From Verrucomicrobiia bacterium DG1235 (GTDB lineage Bacteria > Verrucomicrobiota > Verrucomicrobiia > Opitutales > Opitutaceae), in NCBI GenBank assembly GCA_000155695.1, contig DS990593.1, positions 40,131 to 104,130 of the forward strand: a stretch of DNA of 64,000 nucleotides, written 5' to 3'. Position 1 is the first letter of the stretch, and the number at the start of each line of letters is the position of its first letter. The position numbers were made by a program, and so were the translations under genes. Below the pieces are notes generated by a model, which did no database searches, was not told the DNA's origin, and worked only from the letters and a program-made list of their open reading frames with translations. Of this stretch, positions 54,279-63,576 are shown one piece after another.

Positions 54279-55751
54279 TTATTGCGCTGGTTTAGACTCT
54301 GCTGAGTTTCTCCTAAACAAAATTAGCAGCTCCTTATGCTCTTTAGCTCCCAGAGCTAGGGCTAGGGCTGTGTAAGTCAATATGCCCGTGAGCATAGATG
54401 CGGATAGGCGGTGAAAATATGAGAATTCAACTAGCAGATAGTCATGAATGATGATGACAACTGATGCCATGATTACGCTAGAAATGAAATATTTGTATAT
54501 GTTCAAAAGTATTTCTCTTAGCTTTAGATTGATTAGTCCCCCCATGAAGTGGTACAGGATAAAGTAGTTAACTATAGAGGCAATGAGGTAGAATGACGCT
54601 AGTCCTTTTAATTCACCTAGGAGCAATCCGATAAACATCATTATGATTGCAAATGATTTTGTGTAGATTCCAACGTGAAACTGAAGTTTGGTGGCTCCTT
54701 GGCTTAGGAAAATGTTTCCGTTCAATGTAGAAAGTGATTGGATTGCGCCGATTGGAGCGAGTATCTTCAAAATGGGAATTGCTGCTTCCCATTTTTCGCC
54801 CAGTAGTACCATTATAAAAGACTCAGATACGGCTAATAACCCAAACATTGCTGGGAATGTGAGAAATGCAATTAGTCGGGTAATTCTCAAATAGATACGC
54901 TTAATTTTATCCTTATCGTCTTGAATAGCGGAGTATGCGGGAAACATAACGCTGCTAATTACCCTGCTTACGTTAGATATTGGCTTGAGCATTAGTGTGT
55001 ATGCTCTTGTATATATACCTAGTGCAGAATCTCCTAGTATTTTCCCGATTAGCAAATAGTCGGCGTTTCGTCTCCAGTAGTTTAGGATTTCTGTTCCTAC
55101 TAGAGGTAGGGTAAAGTTGAGTAGCTCTTTGATTGAATCTTTTTCGAAAAGAAATGCCGGACGCCATGACGATGACAGCCATAGGAACGCAGCTGTGACG
55201 AGAATTGCTACATAGCTTTGGATTATGATGCTCCAGTAGGAAAAACCTAGGTAGGCGCAGATGATGGCGGCAGTCCCAGCAACCAGTGAGGAGATGTTGG
55301 TTATGAAAGTGATTCGTTTGAAATTCATCTTCCTTCTCAGTAACGCGTTTTGAACCATGGTGAATGATTGAAGGAAAAGGGTCCAAGCGATAGCGATGGT
55401 GACTGAGGTTAGTGAAGGATTGCTGTAGAATTTCGAAACCAGAGGAGCGCACAAGCTCATCGTTACGGACATCAACAGGCTGGCAAAAATATTGATCCAA
55501 AAGACACTGCTTAGATGTTTGTCGGATGTGTTTTTTCTTTGTATTATTGCGCTCGCTAAGCCGAAGTTGACGAAAATATTCGCAAATCCGGTAAGTACCA
55601 CAACCATGCCGACAACTCCAAATTCTTCGGGAGAGAGTCTGCGAGCTAGGATTATGCCGATCACTAGGCTTATTGCCTGAGAGAGGAACTGACTCAATGT
55701 GTTCCATCTTAGGCTTGATGTAGTGATTTTTTTGAATTGGCTGGAGTCCAT
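54279..55751 (-). CDS. Wzx-type lipopolysaccharide/oligosaccharide flippase
   Basis: The 490-residue protein has about 12-14 membrane helices and the MOP/Wzx pattern, starting SLRWNTLSQFLSQAISLVIG and IILARRLSPEEFGVVGMVVV. LLNFTLPLVGTEILNYWRRN and FPAYSAIQDDKDKIKRIYLR mark the centre. It should flip undecaprenyl-linked oligosaccharide units across the inner membrane. The gene is notably AT-rich compared with the housekeeping part of the window, typical of surface-glycan genes acquired by transfer. Confidence 0.9.
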   Translation of the reverse strand: MDSSQFKKITTSSLRWNTLSQFLSQAISLVIGIILARRLSPEEFGVVGMVVVLTGFANIFVNFGLASAIIQRKNTSDKHLSSVFWINIFASLLMSVTMSLCAPLVSKFYSNPSLTSVTIAIAWTLFLQSFTMVQNALLRRKMNFKRITFITNISSLVAGTAAIICAYLGFSYWSIIIQSYVAILVTAAFLWLSSSWRPAFLFEKDSIKELLNFTLPLVGTEILNYWRRNADYLLIGKILGDSALGIYTRAYTLMLKPISNVSRVISSVMFPAYSAIQDDKDKIKRIYLRITRLIAFLTFPAMFGLLAVSESFIMVLLGEKWEAAIPILKILAPIGAIQSLSTLNGNIFLSQGATKLQFHVGIYTKSFAIIMMFIGLLLGELKGLASFYLIASIVNYFILYHFMGGLINLKLREILLNIYKYFISSVIMASVVIIIHDYLLVEFSYFHRLSASMLTGILTYTALALALGAKEHKELLILFRRNSAESKPAQ

Positions 55752-55802
55752 CTATAACATTGTTTCGATAGATTCGTTATAAGCTAGCGTTTTGAATCTT
55801 AC

Positions 55803-56732
55803 CTATTTCTGCTTTAGTCGTAGTGTTGGAGTCACTTTCGCAAGCGATTGGTTGCCGTAACCTGCGTAATTTTTTTGAAGCCAGAGATTGAAGTAATTTC
55901 CGTATTCGTTTGATAGGCTTTTGATTTGGTGGTAGTATTTTTCTTTAATGAAATCTATTATTTCAGGTGGGCAGGTTAGACTTTTTGATTGGTTCGATAT
56001 TTTATTTGGGGTCGAATCAGAGTCATTTATGCTGATGTTTCCATCGCTTATGAAGTCAATGACGTCACGCATCAAGCCATCTGGGTCGGTTTTAATCGCG
56101 TCGAAAAATACGATAAGTATCTGGTTTTTCGGGAAAACCTTAGAAAAGTTACGAATTGTTTTTATGTAGTCTGATCTTTGTTGTTGGGAATCGCTATTAA
56201 TAAAATCGATTACGTTTTTGATTTGGGATGTTGAGTTGTGGAATGTTTTGCTGTCCCTTTGGGAAAATCTGAAATGAGACCACGCCCTGTCTATAGGGTC
56301 TCTGACTATATAGATAATTTTTGCCTTAGGTGACATTGAGTGCATACGCGTTATGTCTTCTGGGTCCAAAATAGCGTAGCTTGGAGTGATTTCTCCTGTG
56401 TATTTTTCAGAATTTTTTAATAGTCTATTGTACCAATTGTCGTTTGGGTTTGTTGTAAAGTAGTAGCGAAGGCAAAAGGATAACTCTTTGAGTTGAGGTA
56501 GTGAATTTTTGAAGTCCTTAAGGGCTTGTTCTCGAACGCGTTTGTTTTTGAACCTTTTTTTGAGTGGAATGCCGATTGGACTCCTGGATGGGTATTTCAA
56601 TGCCTTATCGAAATAATGTAACTCTTTCACGGGAGGTACTAGAAACTCTTCGCGCAAAGAGAGCTGGTCGTGTAGCCATGTTGTTCCAGCTTTTTGCGCC
56701 CCAATGCCCCAAAAATTTATAGATGAATTCAT
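55803..56732 (-). CDS. Sulfotransferase domain protein
   Basis: The 309-residue protein has FWGIGAQKAGTTWLHDQLSL (PAPS 5' loop) and IIYIVRDPIDRAWSHFRFSQ (3' phosphate loop), as in heparan-sulfate-type sulfotransferases. Sulfation of a carbohydrate is likely. It lies 51 bases upstream of the flippase on the same strand. AT-rich codon use matches the flippase and differs from the housekeeping genes. Confidence 0.87.
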   Translation of the reverse strand: MNSSINFWGIGAQKAGTTWLHDQLSLREEFLVPPVKELHYFDKALKYPSRSPIGIPLKKRFKNKRVREQALKDFKNSLPQLKELSFCLRYYFTTNPNDNWYNRLLKNSEKYTGEITPSYAILDPEDITRMHSMSPKAKIIYIVRDPIDRAWSHFRFSQRDSKTFHNSTSQIKNVIDFINSDSQQQRSDYIKTIRNFSKVFPKNQILIVFFDAIKTDPDGLMRDVIDFISDGNISINDSDSTPNKISNQSKSLTCPPEIIDFIKEKYYHQIKSLSNEYGNYFNLWLQKNYAGYGNQSLAKVTPTLRLKQK

Positions 56733-56882
56733 TTGGTATAGCGTTTATGTACGAATTGACTAGTCGTAAGTTTTTTTGAGGGAGGATTCGGGGGAGTTTT
56801 TCTTTGAGTTTGTTATAATATGGAAAGTGTTAGTTGAATCTCTGTGGGCGACGGGACGTGATTCGTTGTTAGGCCAATGGGT

Positions 56883-58064
56883 CTAGAGCTTCATGTTTAG
56901 ATGCTCATCCATTTTCTTGATCGACTTGATGAAGGTCTCTGCTGCATATGCCTGAGATAAGATATTGCGGTTGGTAAGTTTTTCGGTGTCTGAGAGACTT
57001 ACTAGCTGCTTTGGGCTTTTTAGGTCGCGTTCGATAGAGTGTATGATGCACCCCAGTTTTTGGAAATAGAGCAATGCGGGGGAGCGATCGGAGATAAAGA
57101 CGCGCGTGCCGTACCATAGGGCGGTGATGATATTGCCGAGGGCCTGTTGCCTGTAGTGGTTCATGACAACGACGGAACTTTCTGCTATGAGCCGATTGTA
57201 GTCGTCGAGGGGGAGGTATGACTCGATCGATTCGAATGAGGCTCCAAATAGCTCGTTGGCAGACGTTTTAAGCGCGTCGCGGTATGTCGCGTCACCATAG
57301 CTGAGGGGGCATTTTATAGTGCCCTTGAAGCTGAGCTGCTTCAGCAGTTGGAGGGCTTCCAGATGATTGTTTGAAGGTGTGGCGGAGTTTCCGAGTAGGA
57401 TTTGGTGCTTCTTGGGAAGCGTTTCGCAGTTGTCGGTCTTGAAGTCCTCGATGGTGTAGTAGCTGAAGTTTAGCCAAAGGGGTGCGATTTCGAGCGATTT
57501 CTTTATCGCTTCCATCTCGTTGGGCAAGTGGGTGGCGATGCAGTTGATGCGCTGAAACGCCGCGCGTTTGTCGCGGGCTCTCGGATTCTGGGCGCGGTAG
57601 GCGCGGGAGAGTCTGTTTTGCAGGAAGGCTTTGAGCCGCTTCAAGGGGGTGCTGCGTGCATCTCGCGTTTTTTTGGATCTGGGAAGGTCTAGGGTGAGAG
57701 GGCCAATCGTGGATTCTTTGAAGAAGTGTGGGTCGTTGTAGTATTCGGCTCCGAAAAAAAGCCAGTAGGCGGGAAGCTCTGCCGGCAGGTTGTTCGCGAG
57801 GAAAATTTGTGGATGGGAATAGAGGTTGTGGAAGAGCACTGCTCGGTAGGCGGTCTTATCGATGAAGGCGTGCTTCCACCAGGGCGTATCGTGGCTGATA
57901 ACGCGATCTTTGTCGGGTCGCAGCGTTTTAACAAACTCGAGAGAATTTTCTCCGTTGCGTTGCCAAACCCAAAACCGATTTTGTCCAGGAAGAGCTCTTT
58001 CGAAGAGGGAGATTCCCCGGTCGATGAAGCGTTCATCGGCGGCAATGTGGAGGAGGGGTTTCAA
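56883..58064 (-). CDS. WecF-like TDP-Fuc4NAc:lipid II transferase (GT56)
   Basis: The 393-residue protein follows the WecF pattern: an N-terminal PLLHIAADERFIDRGISLFE, then YWLFFGAEYYND, the nucleotide-binding region ILLGNSATPSNNHLEALQLL, and VVVMNHYRQQALGNIITALW. In enterobacteria WecF adds Fuc4NAc from its dTDP donor to the growing lipid-linked common antigen. The WecE-like aminotransferase is the next gene upstream, which supports the same donor here. The start appears to be a TTG at 58064. The acceptor and product in this organism are unknown. Confidence 0.8.
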   Translation of the reverse strand: MKPLLHIAADERFIDRGISLFERALPGQNRFWVWQRNGENSLEFVKTLRPDKDRVISHDTPWWKHAFIDKTAYRAVLFHNLYSHPQIFLANNLPAELPAYWLFFGAEYYNDPHFFKESTIGPLTLDLPRSKKTRDARSTPLKRLKAFLQNRLSRAYRAQNPRARDKRAAFQRINCIATHLPNEMEAIKKSLEIAPLWLNFSYYTIEDFKTDNCETLPKKHQILLGNSATPSNNHLEALQLLKQLSFKGTIKCPLSYGDATYRDALKTSANELFGASFESIESYLPLDDYNRLIAESSVVVMNHYRQQALGNIITALWYGTRVFISDRSPALLYFQKLGCIIHSIERDLKSPKQLVSLSDTEKLTNRNILSQAYAAETFIKSIKKMDEHLNMKL

Positions 58065-58182
58065 AGTGGGAGCAAGGACTGAAGTTTGGACGGGTAAACA
58101 GTGAATTCAGTATCGGCGCTAGAGAAGCGTTCGAACTGTGTTTATGGATTAGGACCTAGGTGTTGTCTTTGCTGATCTGCAT

Positions 58183-59349
58183 TTAGGAAGCGCTTCTTGT
58201 CGAACGGGAATTGGAGGCCGCGGTGCCGCGGATGTGTTTTTCCAGATTGGCGAGGTTCAACTGGTAGAAGATGGGCAGCCGGACTAGGCGTTCTTCAAAC
58301 GCTTCGCTGTTAGGGAGGCTAGGAATGGGGTAGCGCTCCTTGTAGTAGGCGCTTCTGTGTAGGCTTAGGTAGTGGAAAATGGCGTGAATACCGTTGGATT
58401 TCAGGTAGGCTATGAGTCGGTCGCGTTCTGCTGGCGTCTTGCAGACAAGGTAAAACATGTGGGCGTTGTTGGAGGCGTATTCAGGGATCTTAGGCAGATC
58501 GAATTCGAACTCGGGAAGAAGTGATTTTATATTTTGCTCGTACCAGTCCCAGATTTCTTTTCGGCGATTTTGGATATCTTGCAAATTTTCTAGTTGAGCC
58601 CAAAGGAAGGCGGCCAGCATGTCGGAGGCTAGAAAAGACGAGCCGGTGTCCATCCACTGGTATTTGTTTACCTCGCCGCGAAAGAGCTGGGCGCGGTTCG
58701 TGCCTTTTTCCCAGACAACCTCGGCCCGTTCGATGAAAGACGGATCGTTGATGGCGAGCATTCCGCCTTCGCCGCACTGGATATTCTTGGTTTCGTGAAA
58801 AGAGAAGCAGGCGAGGTGTCCGATGGATCCGAGCGGCCTGTCTTTGTAGTAGCTGTCGATGGCTTGGGCGGCGTCCTCGACAACGTAGAGCTTGTGGCGC
58901 TGGGCAATGTCCATCACTACATCCATTTCGCATGCAATGCCTGCGTAGTGCACCACGACGATGGCCTTGGTTTTAGGGGAGACAAGGGCTTCGATGGAAC
59001 TTTCGTCGATGCCGGGGTGGTCCTTCCTGGAGTCGGCGAAAACAATCTTCGCGCCTTGTCTGGCAAAAGCGAGCGCAGAGCTGACGAAGGTGTAGGAGGG
59101 TACGATGACCTCGTCGCCTGGCTCGATGCGAAGCAAGAGGGCGCACATCTCGAGGGCATCAGTGCAGGAGGTGGTGAAGAGGCATTTCTTTATGCCCCAG
59201 CGCTCCTCGAAGAAGTTTTGGCATAGCTTGGTGTAGCGACCGTTTCCCGAGATGTGACCGTGGGACACGCCGAGTCGCATATACTCTACTTCCATGCCTG
59301 AGAGGTACGGCTTGTTGAAGGGGATCTCGAAGTGGGAGGCGGAGGGCAT
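58183..59349 (-). CDS. wecE: WecE-like dTDP-4-amino-4,6-dideoxygalactose transaminase
   Basis: The 388-residue PLP enzyme of the DegT/DnrJ/EryC1 family has IPFNKPYLSGMEVEYM near the start, TTSCTDALEMCALLLRIEPGDE, VVEDAAQAIDSYYKD (Asp159) and SFHETKNIQCGEGGM with the PLP lysine Lys188. These match WecE/RffA, which aminates dTDP-4-keto-6-deoxyglucose made by RfbA and RfbB. The acetyltransferase (WecD) needed to reach Fuc4NAc is not in the window. It is 118 bases upstream of the WecF-like gene on the same strand. Confidence 0.88.
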   Translation of the reverse strand: MPSASHFEIPFNKPYLSGMEVEYMRLGVSHGHISGNGRYTKLCQNFFEERWGIKKCLFTTSCTDALEMCALLLRIEPGDEVIVPSYTFVSSALAFARQGAKIVFADSRKDHPGIDESSIEALVSPKTKAIVVVHYAGIACEMDVVMDIAQRHKLYVVEDAAQAIDSYYKDRPLGSIGHLACFSFHETKNIQCGEGGMLAINDPSFIERAEVVWEKGTNRAQLFRGEVNKYQWMDTGSSFLASDMLAAFLWAQLENLQDIQNRRKEIWDWYEQNIKSLLPEFEFDLPKIPEYASNNAHMFYLVCKTPAERDRLIAYLKSNGIHAIFHYLSLHRSAYYKERYPIPSLPNSEAFEERLVRLPIFYQLNLANLEKHIRGTAASNSRSTRSAS

Positions 59350-59831
59350 GTGTGAAGCGGGCAGTGGATAAGCCAGAAGCGCAGTTGGTACTATCAGGTG
59401 ATATCGGTCCGCAGCGCGAGAAGATTAAGACTATTCCGTTTCTAGCCAATCGCTTGCTGTGGAGTCTTTTAAGGTTGCAGTGCTCTGTCTTGTCTAGGTC
59501 GTACTCGCGTGCTGAAAATTGCTATGATGAGCAAAAGGGTTTTGACTATCAAACAATGTGAATGAACAGACGTTTAACCGTCTGCGGGATTCGCGGTTTC
59601 GGTTAAAGTGATGTGTCCTAACAAAAATGGGCACGGCGTTTTGTTTAACCTAGGGATTTTCTTGGCTTGGTTCTGGGTCGCCTGTCTTTTTCCTGGATTG
59701 TCCGGCGAAATCTTTCCACCTGCAGAGAGCAGGGTAGCCGATAGCTGGCCCTTCGTTCGTGACCCTTAAGTCACGAATTCAGGTCATTGCTAAATTCAAA
59801 ACCAGAAAGCTTTGATTTGAAGGCCTGCGTG
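59350..59831. other. Intergenic region between wecE and gmd
   Basis: These 482 bases hold no convincing gene. A small hairpin CAGACG/CGTCTG lies at 59567-59584. The region separates AT-rich glycan genes from the GC-rich gmd gene. Confidence 0.5.
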
Positions 59832-60845
59832 TCAGGCCAGGGCTTTTTTGATTTTGGCTTCGTTTTGAGCGAGCTGGAGGTCGGCTTCGGTCATGATCTT
59901 GACGAGCTCCTTGAACTTGACCTTGGGCTCCCAGCCGAGCTGCTTCTTGGCCTTGGCGGGGTCGCCGATGAGAAGATCCACCTCGGCGGGGCGCTCGTAG
60001 CGCTTGTCGTACTCGACGTACTTCTCCCAGTCGAGGTCGAGCAGGCCGAAGGTCTCCTCGACGAACTCCTTGATGGTGTGGGTCTCGTTGGTGGCGATGA
60101 CGTAGTCGTCGGGCTGGTCCTGCTGGAGCATCAGCCACATCATCTCGACGTATTCCTTGGCGAAGCCCCAGTCGCGCTTGGCGTCGAGGTTGCCGAGGTA
60201 GAGCTTCTCCTGCAGGCCTTCCTTGATGCGGGTGGCGGCGCGGGTGATCTTGCGGGTGACGAAGGTCTCGCCGCGGCGGGGGGACTCGTGGTTGAAGAGG
60301 ATGCCCGAGCAGGCGAAGAGGTTGTAGGACTCGCGGTAGTTCACGGTGAGCCAGTGGGCGTACATCTTGGCGCAGCCGTAGGGGGAGCGCGGCCAGAAGG
60401 GGGTGTCCTCGGTCTGGGGGACTTCCTGGACCTTGCCGAACATCTCGGAGGAGGAGGCTTGGTAATATTTCGTTTTGTTGACGAGTTTGGCTTCGCGGAT
60501 CGCTTCGAGGATGCGGACCGCGCCGGTGCCGACGACGTCTCCGGTGTACTCTGGCACGTCGAAGGATACGCGGACGTGGGACTGGGCCCCGAGGTTGTAG
60601 ATCTCGTCGGGCTGGAGGTCGTAGAGGAGCTTGACCATCTGGACGGAGTCGGCGAGGTCGCCGTAGTGCAGGAAGAGCTTCACGCCGTTGACGTGGGGGT
60701 CCTGGTAGAGGTGGTCGATGCGGTCTGTGTTGAAGGTGGAGGCGCGGCGGATGACTCCGTGCACTTCGTATCCCTTCGCGAGGAGGAGTTCTGCGAGGTA
60801 GGAACCGTCTTGTCCTGTGATGCCGGTGATGAGGGCTTTTTTCAT
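59832..60845 (-). CDS. gmd: GDP-mannose 4,6-dehydratase
   Basis: The 337-residue SDR enzyme makes GDP-4-keto-6-deoxymannose, the precursor of GDP-fucose and other deoxyhexoses. It has [60 protein letters not shown], and [20 protein letters not shown] (YxxxK). Codon use is extremely GC-rich at third positions compared with the AT-rich neighbours, so it has a different history or is strongly expressed. The long open frames on the opposite strand are artefacts of this bias. A GDP-fucose synthase gene is not in the window. Confidence 0.97.
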   Translation of the reverse strand: MKKALITGITGQDGSYLAELLLAKGYEVHGVIRRASTFNTDRIDHLYQDPHVNGVKLFLHYGDLADSVQMVKLLYDLQPDEIYNLGAQSHVRVSFDVPEYTGDVVGTGAVRILEAIREAKLVNKTKYYQASSSEMFGKVQEVPQTEDTPFWPRSPYGCAKMYAHWLTVNYRESYNLFACSGILFNHESPRRGETFVTRKITRAATRIKEGLQEKLYLGNLDAKRDWGFAKEYVEMMWLMLQQDQPDDYVIATNETHTIKEFVEETFGLLDLDWEKYVEYDKRYERPAEVDLLIGDPAKAKKQLGWEPKVKFKELVKIMTEADLQLAQNEAKIKKALA

Positions 60846-61266
60846 GGTATATTCAGGTGAGAGTTGGAGGAGAATGGCCGGAGATGGCCTTTAAATCTAG
60901 TGTATTGGCTCTAGTATCGACGGGTATTGGAAACACATTTGAACTTTCTGATGAATTGTTCTCGGCAGTGTTTTGATTTTGTCCGTTTTGTTCGAAAATT
61001 CGGAGGAAGATTGCCTTAGGGAAAGTTCTTCAGCATTTGAAACACTCAACGGTCTCGAAGAAAAATATCGAATCAATCCTTTTCTGAAACGGTCGAATCC
61101 TACGATACAAAGTTTGTTTAGAATGACTATTAAAAGGCTTTGGCATAGATCGTGCGATGTTCAAGGAGTTTTATGCGATCGGGAGAATCCTCAAGGGGTG
61201 GAGCATTGCACCGATAAACTCCCTAGATTTGTTTTCCTTCTTCCAACTTAACGTGACGATTATTTG
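60846..61266. other. Intergenic region between gmd and the acyltransferase
   Basis: In 421 bases I see no supported gene. An open frame from a TTG at 60973 has no recognisable features. The region presumably holds divergent promoters for gmd and the acyltransferase. Confidence 0.45.
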
Positions 61267-62520
61267 ATGACTTCAGCGACAGGGACCGTAACGAATGCTT
61301 CTGTTAACAGGCGGAGTCGGCAGCTTGATTTCCTGCGTGGTATAGCGATTTTACTCGTTTTGATCATTCATATACACCTCGAGATTCCGGACATGCTGAT
61401 TCTTGGGCCATTAATAGAATCTCTTCATAGAATTGGTTGGGTCGGGGTAGATTTGTTCTTCGCGTTGAGCGGTTTTTTGGTTGGCGGGCTCTTGATAACA
61501 GAGTTAAGCACATATGGTACCATTGATCCAAAGCGGTTCCTTGTGCGTCGCGGTTTGAAGATATATCCAGTATATTATCTTTTCTTCGCGTACCTTTTTT
61601 TCATGCCAATGCTGAAAGCTGCTGTCGCCGGGGAGCAATTGGGTTCGGTTTTTAGTGAGTTGTGGCTGAAGTATTGGCCTAATCTTTTATTCTTGAACGG
61701 TTATATTGGAGGGAATCCTATCGGGCACACCTGGTCATTGGCAATTGAAGAGCACTTTTATTTGTTGTTGCCATTTTTCCTTCTGTTTTTCTCTCGTTGG
61801 CTTTCTATCAAGATGATCACGGGCTTGTGCGCAGCGATTCTTGTGCCGGTGGTGGCGTATCGTTTTTATGTCGTCTATGGATCGCAGGTTAAGATTGAGA
61901 TTATGAGGGAAACTCATTTCCAAATCGATGCGTTGTTTGCCGGGGTTGCCATTCGAGGCCTTGCTGAAAGTTGGCCAAAGATTTTCAGTCAATTAGGTCG
62001 CTATCGCTACCTTTTAATTCTGATTGGTTCTTTCAGCTTTTTTTGTATTCCCTATCTAAGCAGAGATGAGAAATTTACTTGGGGATACTTGATTACGACG
62101 ATTGCCTCGGCTGTAGTGTTGATAGGCACTTACCAAATGAAAATAACGGATGTTCCGGCAATGTTTAGAAGGTCAGCGGGCAAGATCGTTTCATTGCTTT
62201 GCTGGGTCGGTACATATTCCTACGCAACGTATATCTGGCATGTGACGTTCTATCGCATTATGGAACGGCAAGTGGAAAATGTGCTCGGATACGAGAAGTC
62301 AGGTCCTTATGCCATGCTGCTGTGGATCGCTTACAGTGTAGGGATTGCCACTCTGTCCGTATTGATAAGCGCATTAATTAGTCGCTTAGTGGAAATTCCA
62401 ATTTTGAAGTTTAGAGATCGATTCTTCCCTTCCCGATCTACGTCAATTCCCCAAATAACTGAAGGACAGGGTGCCCAAAAAAAATCTGTTGAGGACGTCA
62501 CCGAACTTAATAGTAATTGA
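61267..62520 (+). CDS. Acyltransferase family membrane protein (OafA/YrhL-type)
   Basis: The 417-residue protein has about ten membrane helices and the acyltransferase-3 features: RQLDFLRGIAILLVLIIHIH near the N-terminus with the catalytic His region, WVGVDLFFALSGFLVGGLLI, and HTWSLAIEEHFYLLLPFFLL with the conserved H..SL..E pattern. Such proteins add acetyl or other acyl groups to exported glycans. I used the ATG at 61267; a TTG directly before it is less likely. It lies among glycan genes. Confidence 0.9.
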   Translation: MTSATGTVTNASVNRRSRQLDFLRGIAILLVLIIHIHLEIPDMLILGPLIESLHRIGWVGVDLFFALSGFLVGGLLITELSTYGTIDPKRFLVRRGLKIYPVYYLFFAYLFFMPMLKAAVAGEQLGSVFSELWLKYWPNLLFLNGYIGGNPIGHTWSLAIEEHFYLLLPFFLLFFSRWLSIKMITGLCAAILVPVVAYRFYVVYGSQVKIEIMRETHFQIDALFAGVAIRGLAESWPKIFSQLGRYRYLLILIGSFSFFCIPYLSRDEKFTWGYLITTIASAVVLIGTYQMKITDVPAMFRRSAGKIVSLLCWVGTYSYATYIWHVTFYRIMERQVENVLGYEKSGPYAMLLWIAYSVGIATLSVLISALISRLVEIPILKFRDRFFPSRSTSIPQITEGQGAQKKSVEDVTELNSN

Positions 62521-62575
62521 CTGTGCGATGAGCTAACAAGAGTCTATTTGCATACGAAACCTAAAGAAGATTGAA

Positions 62576-63421
62576 ATGTTTAAAAAGTCTCTAGTAATTC
62601 TTTCGCCTAGCGGTCGGCTTGGTAATCGTCTTCAGACGAGTGCGAATGCATTAGCTTTTTGTGAAGAGTACGGCCTTAAGGCGAAGCTTTATTGTCTTTT
62701 CGGTTATGAAGGCAAAATTGCCTGTACTCCTTCTGGAGCGATAGGGCGTTTCCAAGAAAAGATTGGGCGCAATTTTTATTATCTCATAATGCGTTATCCC
62801 TCACTCATGGCCATGTTGGGGATCATTGTTATCAATAGTACAAAGAGGGACCCTGTTTTTTTGACGAATGAGGAAGTGAGGAAGAAAATTCTCGATGCGC
62901 GGGTTACTGTAGTCGTGGGATATTACATTTATACTGACTTCAGTTACTTGGAGAAGCATGGGGACGCTATTCGCAAGAAATTAGCTCCTGTCTTGAAGGA
63001 TTCGGATGTCAAACATATGGAATCTGTCCACGATGGGCAGTTTGGCAAAACTGTTGGGATCCACATAAGGCGAACCGACTATATTGATTACGTGGGTGGT
63101 GAATTTTATTTCGAGATTTCTCACTATGAATCAGTTGCTAGATCTGTAGCCTTAAACGCGGACGAATTGAAAGTCAGATTTGTAATCTGTTCGGACGAGG
63201 AAATATCAGAGACTGCATTTGCTGGGCTTGATTGGGTGCGGGGTCCCGGGTCGATGATGGGTGACCTATATGCGCTTTCTACCTGTGACTACGTAATGGG
63301 CCCTCACTCGACCTTTAATCGTTGGAGTGCCTATCTTGGAAACAAACCTCGCTATCAGATTAGTAAGAAGAGCGAGAACGTGGGTTTTTCTGACTTTGAG
63401 AAAGTGAAAAAACTAGGGTAA
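62576..63421 (+). CDS. GT11-like (alpha-1,2-fucosyltransferase family) glycosyltransferase
   Basis: The 281-residue protein has the HxRRxDY donor-binding motif (VGIHIRRTDYIDYVG, 163-169) and a later MGDLYALSTCDYVMGPHSTF segment, as in family 11 fucosyltransferases. The N-terminus reads LGNRLQTSANALAF in place of the usual GGLGNQMFQYA, so the acceptor may differ. GDP-fucose is a likely donor given the adjacent gmd. It lies 55 bases after the acyltransferase gene, probably co-transcribed. Confidence 0.78.
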   Translation: MFKKSLVILSPSGRLGNRLQTSANALAFCEEYGLKAKLYCLFGYEGKIACTPSGAIGRFQEKIGRNFYYLIMRYPSLMAMLGIIVINSTKRDPVFLTNEEVRKKILDARVTVVVGYYIYTDFSYLEKHGDAIRKKLAPVLKDSDVKHMESVHDGQFGKTVGIHIRRTDYIDYVGGEFYFEISHYESVARSVALNADELKVRFVICSDEEISETAFAGLDWVRGPGSMMGDLYALSTCDYVMGPHSTFNRWSAYLGNKPRYQISKKSENVGFSDFEKVKKLG

Positions 63422-63576
63422 CCTTTTTTCAGGGCGCGAGCATGGCCGAAACGGCGATCATTTCATTTTTCATGTATATGATGCATCGCAGCTGTTGATC
63501 TAGCTTATGCGTATGAAGAGTTGATAGGTATGAGAAAAGATTCTAAATTTTATCGAGACGTGAACGCTCGTGATGT

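Noticed and set aside
59787-60860. A 357-codon open frame opposite gmd
   Set aside because: Shadow of the strongly GC-biased gmd gene; very acidic, low complexity and without homology features.
60973-61251. A 92-codon open frame upstream of the acyltransferase
   Set aside because: It starts at TTG, has no ribosome-binding site or domain features, and its codon use does not match neighbouring genes.
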